The position numbers were made by a program, and so were the translations under genes. Shown here one piece after another: positions 1-11,964 of a stretch of 64,000 bases of DNA. The notes beneath the pieces are model-generated. The model searched no databases. It saw only the letters and a program-made list of their open reading frames with translations, and was not told the origin of the DNA. Every line of letters begins with the position of its first letter. Position 1 is the first letter of the stretch. The stretch covers positions 10,046,501-10,110,500 of the forward strand of contig OX637291.1 of the NCBI GenBank assembly GCA_951799445.1, in the 5' to 3' direction. This DNA comes from Pseudisothecium myosuroides (lineage: Eukaryota > Streptophyta > Bryopsida > Hypnales > Lembophyllaceae).

Positions 1-1151
1 AACCCTAATTTCTCACGAGATCGTACTTGAAGGGCAGTGAACTGAGAATCATTTGCAGGAAGGTGAGAATACATGAGCAAAAACAGTGCCTGTTTGCAAA
101 ACCCAGTACCTGGCCGCCAGAGCTTCAGCCGAGGCAAATCCAATGCCCTGATTGGCACCCGTCACCATGCACTGCTTGTCCGTCAAGTCTGCAGCCATAT
201 CCTCATTCTGAAACTCCTTCGAGTGCTTGCTGCTCAGGAATATCACCACTCATAATAAATATTAATCTCGATGCCAATGGAAGAAATGAAGGAAAATGAA
301 CTCTAAACGTAAAACACCCTAATCTACTTAATCTGACTATGACATAGTTTGAATGTGTGATATTCCAGAATCTCATTTCACAGAAAGTCTTATTAAAGAG
401 ATCGGAGTGTAGCACAGATCAAAGAAGCCAAGAGAACTAGGTTTTGCTTGAACAAACCCTAAATTACGCAAATCAAAGACTTAAAGCTAAACTGCATTGT
501 GTACAATGGTGAAATTGAGTAAAAAGAGCTCATACAGGAAGGCGCCTTTCGTGAAGTTCATGTACCCATAGGAGATGAAAGCAGCGGTCCTATAAGCCTG
601 CAAAGGAAAAGAGAGACACATCGAGTCATGCTCATGCCAGGAACAAACAGGCTTTGCAGATGGACTGCCAGACAATCTACGCTAAAGTTTTGATCTTGGT
701 ACTTCGATTGTCGAAAACACTGTTTGCATGCTCCTAGATTCTCGTTAGCTTGATTCTCTTGGGCTGACTAGTGGTCCAAAGATTCATTTGATAAACTCAC
801 TGCCAATTTGAAAAACTCAGAAATACAATTCAAAATTTGAGCTATTTAGGGTGCAAACAAATCAGATCATGACTACTACACCTACCCCCTTTCCCAGTAA
901 TGCTCCACAAGTCTGCTTTTTCAGTGCGGACTCACCTTCAACCACAATGACAGACACCACTCAAGGAACCACTTAGCCAAAGCAGGAAACTCCGCCTCCA
1001 ACTGCCAGAACTAAAACGCCATAGCCAGCTCACTCACTCCACCTCGCCGTGTACCGTCACGACATTCCAGGCGACCTCAAATAGTATCACAATTAAACAA
1101 AAGACTAACACAAGTGGTAGCATGAATTTAGCAAACCTGCTGGAGAAACAT
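1..1151 (-). CDS. DHRS12: DHRS12-like short-chain dehydrogenase/reductase (5' part; 3' end outside window)
   Basis: Three exons can be placed on the minus strand: 1151-1137 (MFLQQ), 597-536 (AYRTAAFISYGYMNFTKG...) and 232-110, with matching phases and GT-AG borders. The spliced product has a hydrophobic N-terminus, the segment SKHSKEFQNEDM, and then the Rossmann nucleotide-binding motif in VTGANQGIGFASAEALAAR (TGxxxGIG). This N-terminal layout matches plant and animal DHRS12-type oxidoreductases, which bind NAD(P)H; the physiological substrate of the plant proteins is not established. After residue 66 the intron runs to the left edge, so the catalytic YxxxK part is not visible. The first exon is only 15 coding bases, but its phase fits the next exon exactly. 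The family call is firm; intactness of the whole gene cannot be judged. Confidence 0.85.
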
Positions 1152-1735
1152 AGCGGGAGAGGGATGACGATTCGGAGTAGAGATCACGATTGCAAATCCG
1201 AATTGCTATAAATTTCTGTTCGTTGTTCGAAGAGCGAATATGTGGCCTCTACTTGAACTTGAGGGAGGGGGGCACTAGAGAAATCTGTGTGATGCTTGGA
1301 GAGAGGCGTACAACTGTGATCCTTGCACCTTAGTTTCTGTGTTTGAATTTGGAACTTCGAAGAAACCACTGACTTCGGAGATGAAGTGATTGGCAGTATT
1401 TGGCACTGCAAGCTTTGATTTTCTTTGTATTGCCTGGAATTCGTGGTACCGGAGTTGAAGGCAGCACTTTTGGCTAAGAAAGGGGCGTCTGTGCGCGGCC
1501 ATGGACGAGGTGAGACTTGGGCACTTGGCAGCAGCGATCCCAAAACTCGGTTGCTACTTAATTTTTCATGCCCTCAGTGTAAATTCAAAAAAAAATCTTC
1601 CAAAAATGAACATTTGGCTAAAAAAACTGAACCAGTTGTGAGATCACTGCTTGGCAGTGTCAAGCTCCATTGCAGCAAAAAAGTGTGAAGTGTGGACGCC
1701 AATAATCATCACTGCCCAAAATCGGACACCTATAC
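1152..1735 (-). promoter_or_regulatory. Upstream region of the DHRS12-like gene
   Basis: Less AT-rich than the DNA to its right and without a convincing gene. It probably contains the 5' UTR and promoter of the minus-strand DHRS12-like gene. No core element was identified with confidence. Around 1735 a sequence starting CAGTAGAACCTCT resembles the terminal repeat of the small element at 3226-3421, but no matching second end was found. Confidence 0.4.
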
Positions 1736-2069
1736 AGTAGAACCTCTTTCTTAAGATAATCTGCTCTCAAAGCGACCATTTCAAAGCTGTTTGCCTTTGG
1801 GGGGAAGCTAAACTCCTTGAAACAATTTTCAATAAACTTTAGTAGGAAGAAAAATGAAATTGGCATCTAACCCAAGTTGTTTCATATTTTTTGGACCTTT
1901 GTGGAATCAATTATAAATTTTTGAAGTTGAAACGCTGTGAGCACCTCTTGAAATGTACACCTTTGGTACGATTGAAGAAAGCAAAGTGTACTTGTGTGCC
2001 ATGATTGGTTTTAGAGGTCAACCGCTTTTAGAACAAATTACCTTACTGCATACGCTCTTAATGCATAAA

Positions 2070-2205
2070 GGCCTCCTTCCATGTGAGTTGGGGCCGATGG
2101 ACCTCACCGATGATCAGTGGGATGGGGAGGTCTAGAAAACCAGGCCTCCCTTCCCACTGATCGTCGGTGAGGTCCACCAGCACCCAACTCACATGGAAGG
2201 AGGCC
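2070..2205. repeat. 136-base hairpin with about 60-base arms
   Basis: Two inverted arms of about 60 bases, both ending in GGCCTCCTTCCATGTGAG on their respective strands, flank a loop of roughly ten bases. The arms differ at only a few positions near the middle. The shape suits a miniature foldback transposon or a transcribed hairpin. No target-site duplication was obvious. The surrounding 1.7-3.2 kb shows no other gene. Confidence 0.75.
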
Positions 2206-2472
2206 CTAATATTCAGTAAGAGAGTTAGTGGATGCACCTAATTTCAAGTATTTTTTTTGGAAAGTAGTGTAGTTAGAGGCCACGTAAGTCAAGTGTCATT
2301 ATTACACCTCTCCAATTGCATAAACCTCTCTTAGTGTATAGTCCTGGTACTATGCACTAAGAGAGATTTTAATGTATTTGGACCAAAGAGCGTCATTTTT
2401 TTTTAGATATTGATTATGTAAGATGTACACAATCAAAACGTGGAACATAACATTCTCGATCATCATGCACTT

Positions 2473-2766
2473 GGTAAAGTAACTACACCTAAAATTGCAC
2501 AAATAAGTAGTTCAACCTAGTTACCATTATGATATTGAAAACCTTTTTGTTAGATCTTGTTGGAAGTCAAAAGGGGATTCTAGATTCTCTTAGAATGCAT
2601 TTTTTGGACCTTGTATAAAAAAACTACAAGTTTTCAAAGTGTTGAAAGTAGGGTTCAAGGAACTAGCTCTAGACTCTCATGAATAGTGGAAGTACATTTT
2701 AGGCAAGAATCTGAATTGTGCAGTTTTAGAAAGTGGTTGAAATTAATTAGGTGTAGTTACTCTACC
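2473..2766. mobile_element. MITE-like element of a five-copy family, copy 1
   Basis: Terminal inverted repeats GGTAAAGTAACTACACCTAA (left) and its near complement at the right end bracket about 294 bases. The interior contains GATCTTGTTGGAAGTCAAAA and GTACATTTTAGGCAAGAATC, which recur in the copies at 9.6, 17.4, 27.2 and 33.8 kb. No transposase is encoded. A target-site duplication could not be fixed, so the superfamily is unassigned. Confidence 0.7.
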
Positions 2767-3225
2767 TTTCCCTTCCGCCCTTGCCCCGCTTGCTTCTAAC
2801 TATTCTATACAAAATAATGAAATTAGGTTGTTTTAACAATTAGATTGCCTTATTTCAAAAAAGTTACTTTACAAGCCATCAAAGTCAACAATATTTCTTC
2901 AAATATTTTTCTTTGTATATATAGAGGTTCATAAGTCCCAATTACAATAATACTTAATTCAAAAGTAATGCATTTTTGTAGAGAAATAGTAAGTATTTAT
3001 ATAATGTAGAATGTCAAGAAATTAGTGAGGGGCAACCTAATTTCACTATTTTGTGAAGTTTAAATTAAGTTCCCTTATTTTTCGTCAATCTATTATAGTT
3101 CTATTATTTAAGCTTACCTGGCATTGCAAGTCCAGCTCACTCAGTGTACTCATGATCTTTGAAATTTTGAATACAATTTTTTTTCCAATTTGTACAACTA
3201 TAACACAAATATATTTGTGTTACAA

Positions 3226-3421
3226 TATAGTAGAACCTCTCTAAATTGATCCTCTCTGAGTTGATAAACCTCTGTAAAATAATCATGTCAGACCGGTCCC
3301 GGACTGGGCCACATAACAAAGGCTGTGACTAAAAATGACCCTCTCTAAGTCAATAAACCTCTATAAACCAATTTGTCAGACCAGTCTAGGACCGATTAGT
3401 TTACAGAGGTTCTACTGTACT
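3226..3421. mobile_element. About 196-base MITE with GTAGAACCTCT termini
   Basis: The left end TAGTAGAACCTCT and the right end AGAGGTTCTACTG are inverted, and both are flanked by TA. Internally, CCTCTCTAAATTGAT and CCTCTCTAAGTCAATAAACC repeat. TA flanks and this terminus fit non-autonomous Tc1/mariner-pogo-type elements known from plants; that assignment is an inference. No coding capacity. DNA from 2767-3225 and 3422-3660 is AT-rich and shows nothing else. Confidence 0.7.
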
Positions 3422-6170
3422 ATTGTACAAGAAGTACCTTAATGCTCCTCTTCAAAAATGTTATGAAATCTATGAGAATCTACTATTATTGTTTTTTTGT
3501 ACACATGAAGATAGTATTTTGAAAATTCATAACTTATTTATGTAGCGTTCAAATAATGCATGCTAAATTGTATTGGAATCTTCTTTCACTTGCCTATAAA
3601 ATTTGATAAATATAATTTATGTTTTGTAGTAGTAAGCATGTTCAATTATTATTTGTTTTGATTATGAATTCACTTATCTAAATATAAATTAAAAAATTTA
3701 CCCCTAAAATACTAGTGTTTTGAAGCTCAAAATTGCTTCTAAATACTTGTATAAAAAACAAGGATATAATCATAGTCTATATTTTTTTTCCTAACAAATC
3801 CAACCATTGTATCCTTTAGTTAACTTATTCAAGTATATCCTCCCAAAAGTTTAGAGTAAGTATCCCCATTGAATGCAAGCTCAATGTATCTAAACTTCAA
3901 AAAATGTTTTTTTCTAACCTTTCTTGAAGGTAAAGTTTTGTCTTTCAAGATTTTTAGGAAAAATTATGTATGTCTAAAACTTGTCTGATTAACCACTCAA
4001 GGACCAAGTAAACACAATGTGTCCTCTTCAAATTTTCAATGGCAAATTTTTGGTACGGTGAAACAAATCTCAATATTTTATAAACTAACAATTTATAAAG
4101 TAACAAGTTGACATACTTGTTGCATTTTTCGATTCTCAAAATATCAATGTGAGAAGTATTTAAAAATTTATTTATAAAATGTAGTCTAATAGAAAAAGGA
4201 GCAAACATAATTTTCTAGCAATGAAAGGAAAAATAGGGATGGAGAAAAACATTTTTTTAGACATTCCTAATCTTTAATGTGCACAAATAAAGTGAGCGTG
4301 GAGAAAAACAATTCAAATTTGTATTTTTAGCAATTTTGAAAAATAAAAAGTTCAATCTAATGTGATTAAAAATACAATAATAAATTAAATGGTTCCAAAT
4401 TTTTTGAAGATGTTCCAAACAATATGCTAATATATCTACTGCTAAATTTCAAAAAGTAATATATATAAAATTTTTTAATTTTTTGTAGGATCCAATTCAT
4501 ACAGTTTTGGCTTTCTACTCTTTTTGTTTGAAAATATGTACAAATTTGGGAGAGTTTTTTATTTTTCATTTTTTAAAATTAAAAAACATTACATTTGCCT
4601 TAAATTCTAATATAATTTTTTTGAAAGGGTACAAAAGCATTATTCATCTTTTTATAATTTTACTTCACCAAAAGCTGCATTTTTTGCCTATTAAGTTGAT
4701 CATCATAAATTGTTATAATCTAAAAATCCTAAAAATCTAAAAAAAAATTCAAACACATCCATGTGCAAAAACATATCAAAGTGAGATGATTCATCGAAAA
4801 CCTCTATTGTCAAAAAGTTGTTGGGCCTTGAGGAGTTAAGCCAAAATTTTGGAAATTGGGTGTAGAACACATGTAAACTGACTTAACTCAAAAGACTTTT
4901 ATGTTTATCTTTAAAAAAATTATGAAGTGGAAGGTGGCACTTTATAAAAGAGAAACCTAAATTGCTAATAACTTTGACAAGAAATTGAGAATTGTAAATT
5001 CCAATGGAGAGAATGTTCTAGTAAACAACTCATATCCTATGTTTCTGTTTTTATATGAAAATTTTCAAAATTGAGTACATAAGTTTTTCCTACCTTCATT
5101 GCCCATAAAATAAAACTCCTCATAACTTTCACCTCATTATTCAAAATTGAATGGTTCAAATGCTATTGAGTAGCTATCAATCTATACCATCAAATACATA
5201 AATTAAAATATTCATATAATATATTTTAGGTTACCACTTTAACATTGGAATCAAAAGGAGCATAAGATCTATTGTACCTAATTAGAAAATTTTATGTAAA
5301 AATATCCCTAAAATAGATTATGCATGTTGTATGTTTTTATAAATTAAAAAAAAAATTCTATAGAAAAAAAATCCAACAAAATGTTTCTACTTTTTAGCAT
5401 TTGTTAAAATTTGTACTCCAAAAAAAGGCTACAAATCTATAATTACTTAATATAAATCAATTCCATAATGTCCTTCCATATTATTCCAAATACATTTTAA
5501 AATAAATCTTTTCAAATTCTCAAAAATAAACAGACTATGACTGAGTCATTTAGGAGTTAAGAGTTTAGGGATTTTGTTATATTTAATCCTTAAAGGACAG
5601 ACTAATGATAATTGTAAAAATCATTCATTTGGATACCATGGGAATCATTGACTTAAAAGAATAGAAAAGCACTCACTAGAAGTCAAACTATTATAGAAAC
5701 CTCCTCTCAACAAAATTCTAAGGATGAATAGATGCACTTTTGTCTTAGTAGAAGGATTTTCTGTCATCCATCGGATGCCAAATGTTTGCCGCAACATTTA
5801 TGAGTTAACCTAAAATAATGTTAAGTGAATAATAAAATATTCTCATTAAAATTATAAAGGGTTTTCCTCCACAAACCTGCAAAATATGATGCATTTGGAG
5901 GGGCCGGGTCTCCAACGACCAACCATGCCGCACCGCACTGTATCCATTATCCGCCATGCGGCAGACGCACAATTTTTCCCTCAGTGTTGCGGACTGCCGC
6001 TCCAAATCTAAGTGCGGCCTGTTTGTTTAGGTCGCGGAGCTCACTATACCATCTCGTTTTTGCCTGCTCCTATTCACTCATTTCTCTTCAGCCTCTACAA
6101 TGTTGTGTACTAAAGTACTTCTCAATGGACATTCAAAGTTTTCAAAAAGCTTTAAGTGAGCAGGAGATCG

Positions 6171-6409
6171 CACTATAAAAAACCCGCGTTTTAGGTGACA
6201 ATTATGGATTTTAGGAGACGGATTTTAGTGGACATTGAATAAAATGACTTGTGTTTTTATGTCAATAATAACTTTCAATGTAATGTTCATCCAAATGTTA
6301 CATTGGACGTTATTATTGACATAAAAACACAAGTTATTTTATTGACGTCCACTAAAATCCGTCTCCTAAAATTTGTAATCGTCACCTGAAATGTGGATTT
6401 TTTATAGTG
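6171..6409. mobile_element. CACTA-type MITE, 239 bases, with TCG target-site duplication
   Basis: The element begins CACTATAAAAAA and ends TTTTTTATAGTG, is almost fully self-complementary, and is flanked on both sides by TCG. A CACTA terminus with a 3-base target-site duplication is diagnostic of the En/Spm (CACTA) superfamily. The two arms match over more than 100 bases with a short central loop. The paralogous position in the second repeat unit (13354-13356) has a single TCG and no insertion, so the insertion postdates the unit duplication or was confined to copy 1. Confidence 0.92.
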
Positions 6410-9400
6410 TCGAGTTGATTTGAGAGGACGAATTCTTCGAAGATTACTACATGGATGCTCTATTGACAATGCAATGGTATTCAATGCAATAGATACTTGA
6501 AGACAAAGACGAAAAAGAGGAAGAAGACAAAGAAGATGAAGATTATGAAGACAATGAAGACAAAGACAATGCTACGGCTCAATTGCCACAAGCAATTGAA
6601 GATGAAGATGGTGCTCGATCTGAATCAATGCTCAACCAACAATGGATGAAGATGCGCTTCTTTGTGGGGGTGTAAGTAGGATTTTAGTGTGAATATTTTG
6701 AGGTTTAGGTGCAGTTGAAAATGTTTTTTTACCATTTGTGCAATGGTGGGAATAGGGAATTGAGAGTTGGGTTTCAACTGTGTATGAAACTTCTTCTTTG
6801 TGAGTTTTCCTGGATACATTTAATGCATTCTCTTGAATCCTTGTCTTGTTTTATAGAAGACACAGTATGTAGAGCAATGTGGATAATGCGGCAAAGGATT
6901 TGAATGGACAAGAGTGTTAAGATTTCTAATTGGAGATTGTGCACTTTGTGGGCTTAGTGTACATGTTTTGAAAGTGAAACAAGAGGATAATTGAAGTATC
7001 TAGAAGAAATAGTGCTTGCAGATAAAAAATTTCCCTTTCATCACTTTCGATGGAGTCGTATGTGCTGGAATTTCATATCAACGTGATCAGGAGCACTCCA
7101 AAGTCCATGTCTCTGTTTTCATAGGTCTTGCTATAATCCAAAGGTAAATTTTTTAATTAGTGTGTGCTTGGCATTCTCTTGTCAAGAGTGCAAATCATGA
7201 AGATCATCATTTCTAATGTGGTCCTTCTGAAAATCCAGTTGTATCCCTAGTTGTTGTCATTTTTGATTTTGTGTTTGGACTACATCCAAGCTACTGAAAC
7301 ACTTCTTGCGTGGGCCATTGTATGCATCAATGGTCACATTTCTGTATTCCAAAGCCCTAAAACTGTGAAATTCCAGTGTCTAGACCCTGAAACTGGGATT
7401 AGATTACATCTAAGCTTTGAAAAAGACTAGTGCCAATTTCTTAAGATTTCACTATTTTAATGAATATTGACGTCATTTTGAGAATCCAATAGGGAAAATG
7501 CAAATGTATTTTTGGATGTTAGCTTATGGATCTTTAAAAACAATGCCACATTACTATAAGCAGACTCATGAAGTTGCTAGATGGAAGTTTGTCAATGTGT
7601 TCTAAAATGCTTTTGCAAATTAAAGTAGGAAGCCCATTATAGATCCACTTTTAGGTTTCACAAAAGAATATTTGCAAAAGAATGGTAAAGCACAAAATAT
7701 TATTTGCAAGTATTTTGGTCAACTCATTTTTGAAAAAAGAAAGTTTCATAGTGTGGACAACCATTCTCGTTCTTGAGGATGTAGATGCGAATCTCTCTGT
7801 AATTATACCCTCTACATTAGCAATCCAAAACAGTCCCTTGAGATTGTGGAATAATGAATAGTGAACCTTTTGCCACATGTAGAAGCCACATGGTGGTGTT
7901 CATTGAATTCATAATATGGTGACATTTCAATCCAAATCCAACTATCTAAACTCCAATTTTACAATGTGTGCAAGTGCTTTTAAATGCATGAAAGCAAAAT
8001 TGTATGCCTACATTACATGCCCTTTGAAGTCATAGACTCATGCCTATAATACAAGGATTTATGTTCAATTTTCTAAGGTAGTGCAATTTATAATCTTCAC
8101 TTGAGTGATGAAGCTATTTGCATTCATCCAAAATATTTTGATTAAATATTTGATTGAGGATGAAATATCAATTATTCATTCAAATGTATGTATATTCATC
8201 CAAGTATGGTAATATCATCTTATTTTGAGAAAAAACGATAGGCAAGTTTTCAAGATTACATCCACTTTAAAAAGGATAAGCAACATTTTGCAACATATTA
8301 CAATTTTTTTTCAAAAATTGCAACTGCAGCTATGCGGTTTTGCTACAAATTATATTCTTCCTTCATCTACAATGTGGTTGCATCTTAAGAAGACATTAAG
8401 GTAATTACATCTAATATGTCCAAATAAGCAATTGAGCATAGCTCCCATTATTAATCCCTAAAAGTTCAAGGCCCTTTTTTCATCAATATTTTCTAAAGAC
8501 CACCACTTGTATTTGCAAAATGCAAGACTTTCAAAAAAATTCTATTTTTCATATTTAACCATAGGATCTTGCACTACAAGAACCATAAAAAATTTCAAAA
8601 ACTTTAACTACATATATTGCAAGATATTTGTATTTAAAGTAGAAAAAATGGATTCATTTTGCACCTTCAGTTGTGCCACCAACGTATGCATAGGTCAACT
8701 TTGACACTTTGCTGACAAGATAATTTTTTTTTGTAGTTCGACAGCTTGGCATCATGATTTGGATTTCTTCACTTTTGGCATGTTGCTTTTTTTAATTTTT
8801 AGACGCTCCTAATTTTGAATTAATTTTTTCTATTCATGCTTAAATGTGCTCTTTTTTCTAAATTTTCTCAAGAATAATTTTTGGATATTCAAAATTAGCA
8901 ACAATAAAAAATTTAGATTTTAAAAAATAGTTGTACAATTTTTAAAATTGTTAGCATTTTCCAAATTTTTTGAAGTTATAAAACTAACCTACACGTACGG
9001 TAGATTATAAGACTGAATCTTCTTAGTTTATAATTTTTGCACAATAGATTTTCAATTAAATATTTTATATATTGAATATCATTAAATATATTCTAATAAA
9101 ATAGATTAAATTTTTTTTAAATTTTTATTCTTTAAAAAATTATTAAGTAGAAGTATGTTCAAATTAGAACAAAGACTGAACTAAATCTTTAAAAGCTCTA
9201 TGATGGAACACACTAATTTCAACATCAACAATGAGATTATTCTAACAAGACAACCAATACATATAGAACTTTTGCTTTTTGAAAATTGTGAAAATTGAGT
9301 TAAAAAACAAATCCAATACATTGTTTTTTCAAGATGATGTAATAATTAATATCTGCAAAATAAGAAGCTCCATAACTTTCAAATCACTAATCCAAATGAA

Positions 9401-9476
9401 TCAATTAAAGCTTTCAATGTTAAAAAATTATAATGTAATAGAGCCAAATTCATTACTTTAAAAAAAAATTCAAGTG

Positions 9477-9477
9477 G

Positions 9478-9522
<45 letters not shown>
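9477..9522. repeat. (TTG)n microsatellite
   Basis: About fifteen uninterrupted TTG/GTT repeats. The corresponding site in the second unit, near 17195, has only two repeats, so the expansion is specific to copy 1. Confidence 0.95.
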
Positions 9523-9589
9523 GTCCATTTACTAATTGAAATAAAGATTATTTTCACTATATTGAAAATAAATTCAAAAAATCATGCCA

Positions 9590-9895
9590 AAAATCAAAAC
9601 CATAAGAAGGGCTACCAAAAACTTCACTGAGTATCCTTTGGGGGAACACTTGGGACTTTACGATTTAGATTATTTAATTTTGGTTGGATCTTGTTGGAAG
9701 TCAAAAGAGTGGTCTAGATTTTTTTTTATGTATTCATTGAATAGAAGAAGAATAAACTATGAATTTTCAAAGTAGTAAATATATATATTTCTAAAGTCAA
9801 CCTTAGACTCTCATAAATACTGGAAGTACATTTTAGGCAAGAATCTATAGGGTTTGTTTTAGAAAAGATTTACAGTTAGATGTAGTTACTTTATG
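9590..9895. mobile_element. MITE-like element of the five-copy family, copy 2
   Basis: Shares the family interior (GGATCTTGTTGGAAGTCAAA and GTACATTTTAGGCAAGAATC) and ends with a degenerate TAGATGTAGTTACTTTA terminus. It is present at the same place in both repeat units, so it was inserted before the unit was duplicated. The left terminus is poorly preserved and the start is approximate. Confidence 0.6.
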
Positions 9896-10631
9896 TCCAA
9901 TTGCTAATATATACACTCACAGTCCTAAATATGTTGTGGTCCTTTTAATTATTGATAGAACATCATATTAGACACTGGTGAAATTGTGGATACTTTATGT
10001 TTTCATGCATAGCTTTAGAATCTTACAATTTGATAGATTTCAAGCTTTTGATGCTTATGCCTTATAGTTTTTGGAGCTACAAAATGTGCCATAAAGCATG
10101 AATACATGTATTTCTTTTCTTACTACCATGTACCTAAAATAGGACAAGTTCAATGGAAAATAGGTCTAAACAAAAATTCCAATTTTTTAATAGAAATCAT
10201 TTTTTCAAATTTTTCTATTTGGGAAAAAAAAAACACTAATGTGCTACTTAGACATTGCTTATAAATCTCTATAAGTATAAAACTTCAAATTTACTGTAGT
10301 TTACTCTAATAATATAAATAAATGTCAAATCTATGATTTTCTAAAAGATTTTATTCTCTTACTTTAGCTCTAAAAATAAAAATTCATTGTAAATTTTAAA
10401 AATTCATTGAAAATTGAAGTCCTATATATTAATTTTTAAAAATAAAATCCTAATTTTACTTTGATATTTTACTTTATTTCTTACGAATGTATATATATAT
10501 ATATAATTTATCCACATTTGTTTTGTTGTTTGTAGTGCAAAAAGATATTTCAAATATATATGTAATTATTTTATTTTATTTTATAAACAACGCATTACGT
10601 CTTTAATAATCATATTACCTATTCATCTACC

Positions 10632-11354
10632 ATGGGAAACTTCTTGCCCAAAATGACAAAAGTTAAAAAAGAAGACAAGAGGCAGAAAATAACAACAATG
10701 AATAAAGCCTTGAACAAGGACGTGGAGGATTTTAAAAATCTAACTGTAGAACTATTGGAAATAAACATAAGACAAAATGAAGCACTGTATTCAGGTATTA
10801 TAGGAGAAGCCAAAAAAGTGAATAATGTAAGAGAACAAGATTTAGCAGCGGATTTGTGCTTTATCCAAGAAAAAATGGACCAAATTTCAAAAGAAACTAC
10901 AATCAAGGTGTTCAACATTATGAAGAAACTAGAGAAGGAACTAGTGACATTGAAAAGTAACATTTTAAGTGAAGAGATGCAGGTACAGATTGATGCTGTG
11001 AAGTATGACATCTGTCAATTGAAAAAAGGCGCACAAATCTTGAAGCTACAAATGAAATTACGGAAGATGGCGGAGGATGGAATAAGGATTGTTAAGAATC
11101 ACGTGAAGGATAGGTATAATGAACTAAATTCCAAACAACATATGATCCGTTTTGTAGGGAACTGCATAAAGTATGCCACCTTTGAAAAGGGTAAAGTACA
11201 AGAGGCATTGGAGAGCCAAGAGCATAAACTGATGGATGTCAAGATTGCACTAAAGAGTCTAAAGGATGAACTAAAAGATGTAACGAAGGAATTCAAGAGT
11301 GTTAAGGATGTAGCCACAAATCTAGAGAAGGATATAATGCGTGAATTTAATTAG
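10632..11354 (+). CDS. Coiled-coil protein beginning MGN, copy 1, apparently truncated
   Basis: A single-exon ORF of 240 residues, rich in Lys, Glu and Leu with long heptad-like stretches and no membrane segment. It starts MGNFLPKMTK; Gly at position 2 after Met resembles an N-myristoylation signal, which is a prediction only. It is clearly paralogous to the ORF at 18239: both share VNN.REQD, IQEKMDQ.SKETT.KV and ALKSL..(E)LK(D/S)V. Relative to copy 2 it carries extra residues in the middle but stops at about the point where copy 2 continues for roughly 120 more residues, including the Ser-rich tail. Downstream DNA (11360-11400) has only traces of that continuation. The upstream 300 bases are conserved with copy 2, suggesting a shared promoter. 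Function unknown; it may be a decaying paralogue. Confidence 0.6.
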   Translation: MGNFLPKMTKVKKEDKRQKITTMNKALNKDVEDFKNLTVELLEINIRQNEALYSGIIGEAKKVNNVREQDLAADLCFIQEKMDQISKETTIKVFNIMKKLEKELVTLKSNILSEEMQVQIDAVKYDICQLKKGAQILKLQMKLRKMAEDGIRIVKNHVKDRYNELNSKQHMIRFVGNCIKYATFEKGKVQEALESQEHKLMDVKIALKSLKDELKDVTKEFKSVKDVATNLEKDIMREFN

Positions 11355-11964
11355 GAATGTAAATGATGAATTAACCCCTAAAAGATGTTAACACTGCTCA
11401 TACAATGCAACTACTATTGCAACTTCTATGTACAAAGGCCTTCAACACAAAGTAAAAATTATTTTAATTGCAACTTTTTTGTAAGATTGCTTGGAAATTC
11501 ACCCTTGCTTTGTTATTTTCATGGAATTTTTTAAAATAAGATTGTGTGAGAAAAAAAATCTCGTATATAAGGACCGTATATATTTAAAATAGGCCAATTC
11601 TGGCACCAACCTCCTAAAGGGGTTAAGAATTGTCAAATATATGAGCTTCTAAAAGATTTTATTCTTTTAATTTAGCTCAAAAATAAATATTCAATGTAAG
11701 TTTTTAAAAGTAATTGAAAATTGAACTCCTATATATTAATTGTTTTAAAATAGAATCCTATTTACTTTGATATTTTGCTTTATTTTTTATGAATTTATAT
11801 AAACAATTATAATTAGATTTATTTTGTTTTTTGTAGTACAAAAAGATATTTTAAAATTATATACATATATATTATATTCATTAAAAAATTTAATCTTTAA
11901 AATATTGTGGTGTTTTGAGGCCCAAAATTCCTTCAAAATGCTCTTCTGGATAACAAAAATATAT

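Larger units (their letters stand above)
3660..11360 (+). repeat. Direct-repeat unit, copy 1, carrying a coiled-coil ORF
   Basis: Blocks of this segment recur in the same order in copy 2: 3700-3920 with 11920-12100; 5800-6170 with 12960-13350; 6410-8130 with 13355-14850; 8170-9000 with 16265-16750; 9000-9900 with 16740-17650; 10130-10640 with 17750-18245; then the MGN coiled-coil ORF. Divergence is substantial, with many indels. The interior is AT-rich and mostly non-coding. It contains a broken acidic low-complexity stretch (6490-6640) and a short ORF remnant near 7500, readable in copy 2 as KTMPHCYKQTQEVARWEF. No transposase or reverse transcriptase was recognised, so it may be a large non-autonomous transposon or a segmental duplication. 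Confidence 0.75.

Noticed and set aside
1..10. AACCCTAA at the very start, considered as telomere
   Set aside because: A single unit inside a gene intron; similar telo-box strings are scattered through the window and no array exists.
1733..1870. Possible further copy of the GTAGAACCTCT MITE
   Set aside because: Only the left terminus is recognisable; no inverted right end was found.
10619..11011. 130-residue minus-strand ORF opposite the first coiled-coil gene
   Set aside because: It is the antisense shadow of a Lys/Glu-rich frame, which naturally gives a Leu/Phe/Ser-rich open antisense frame; no domain.
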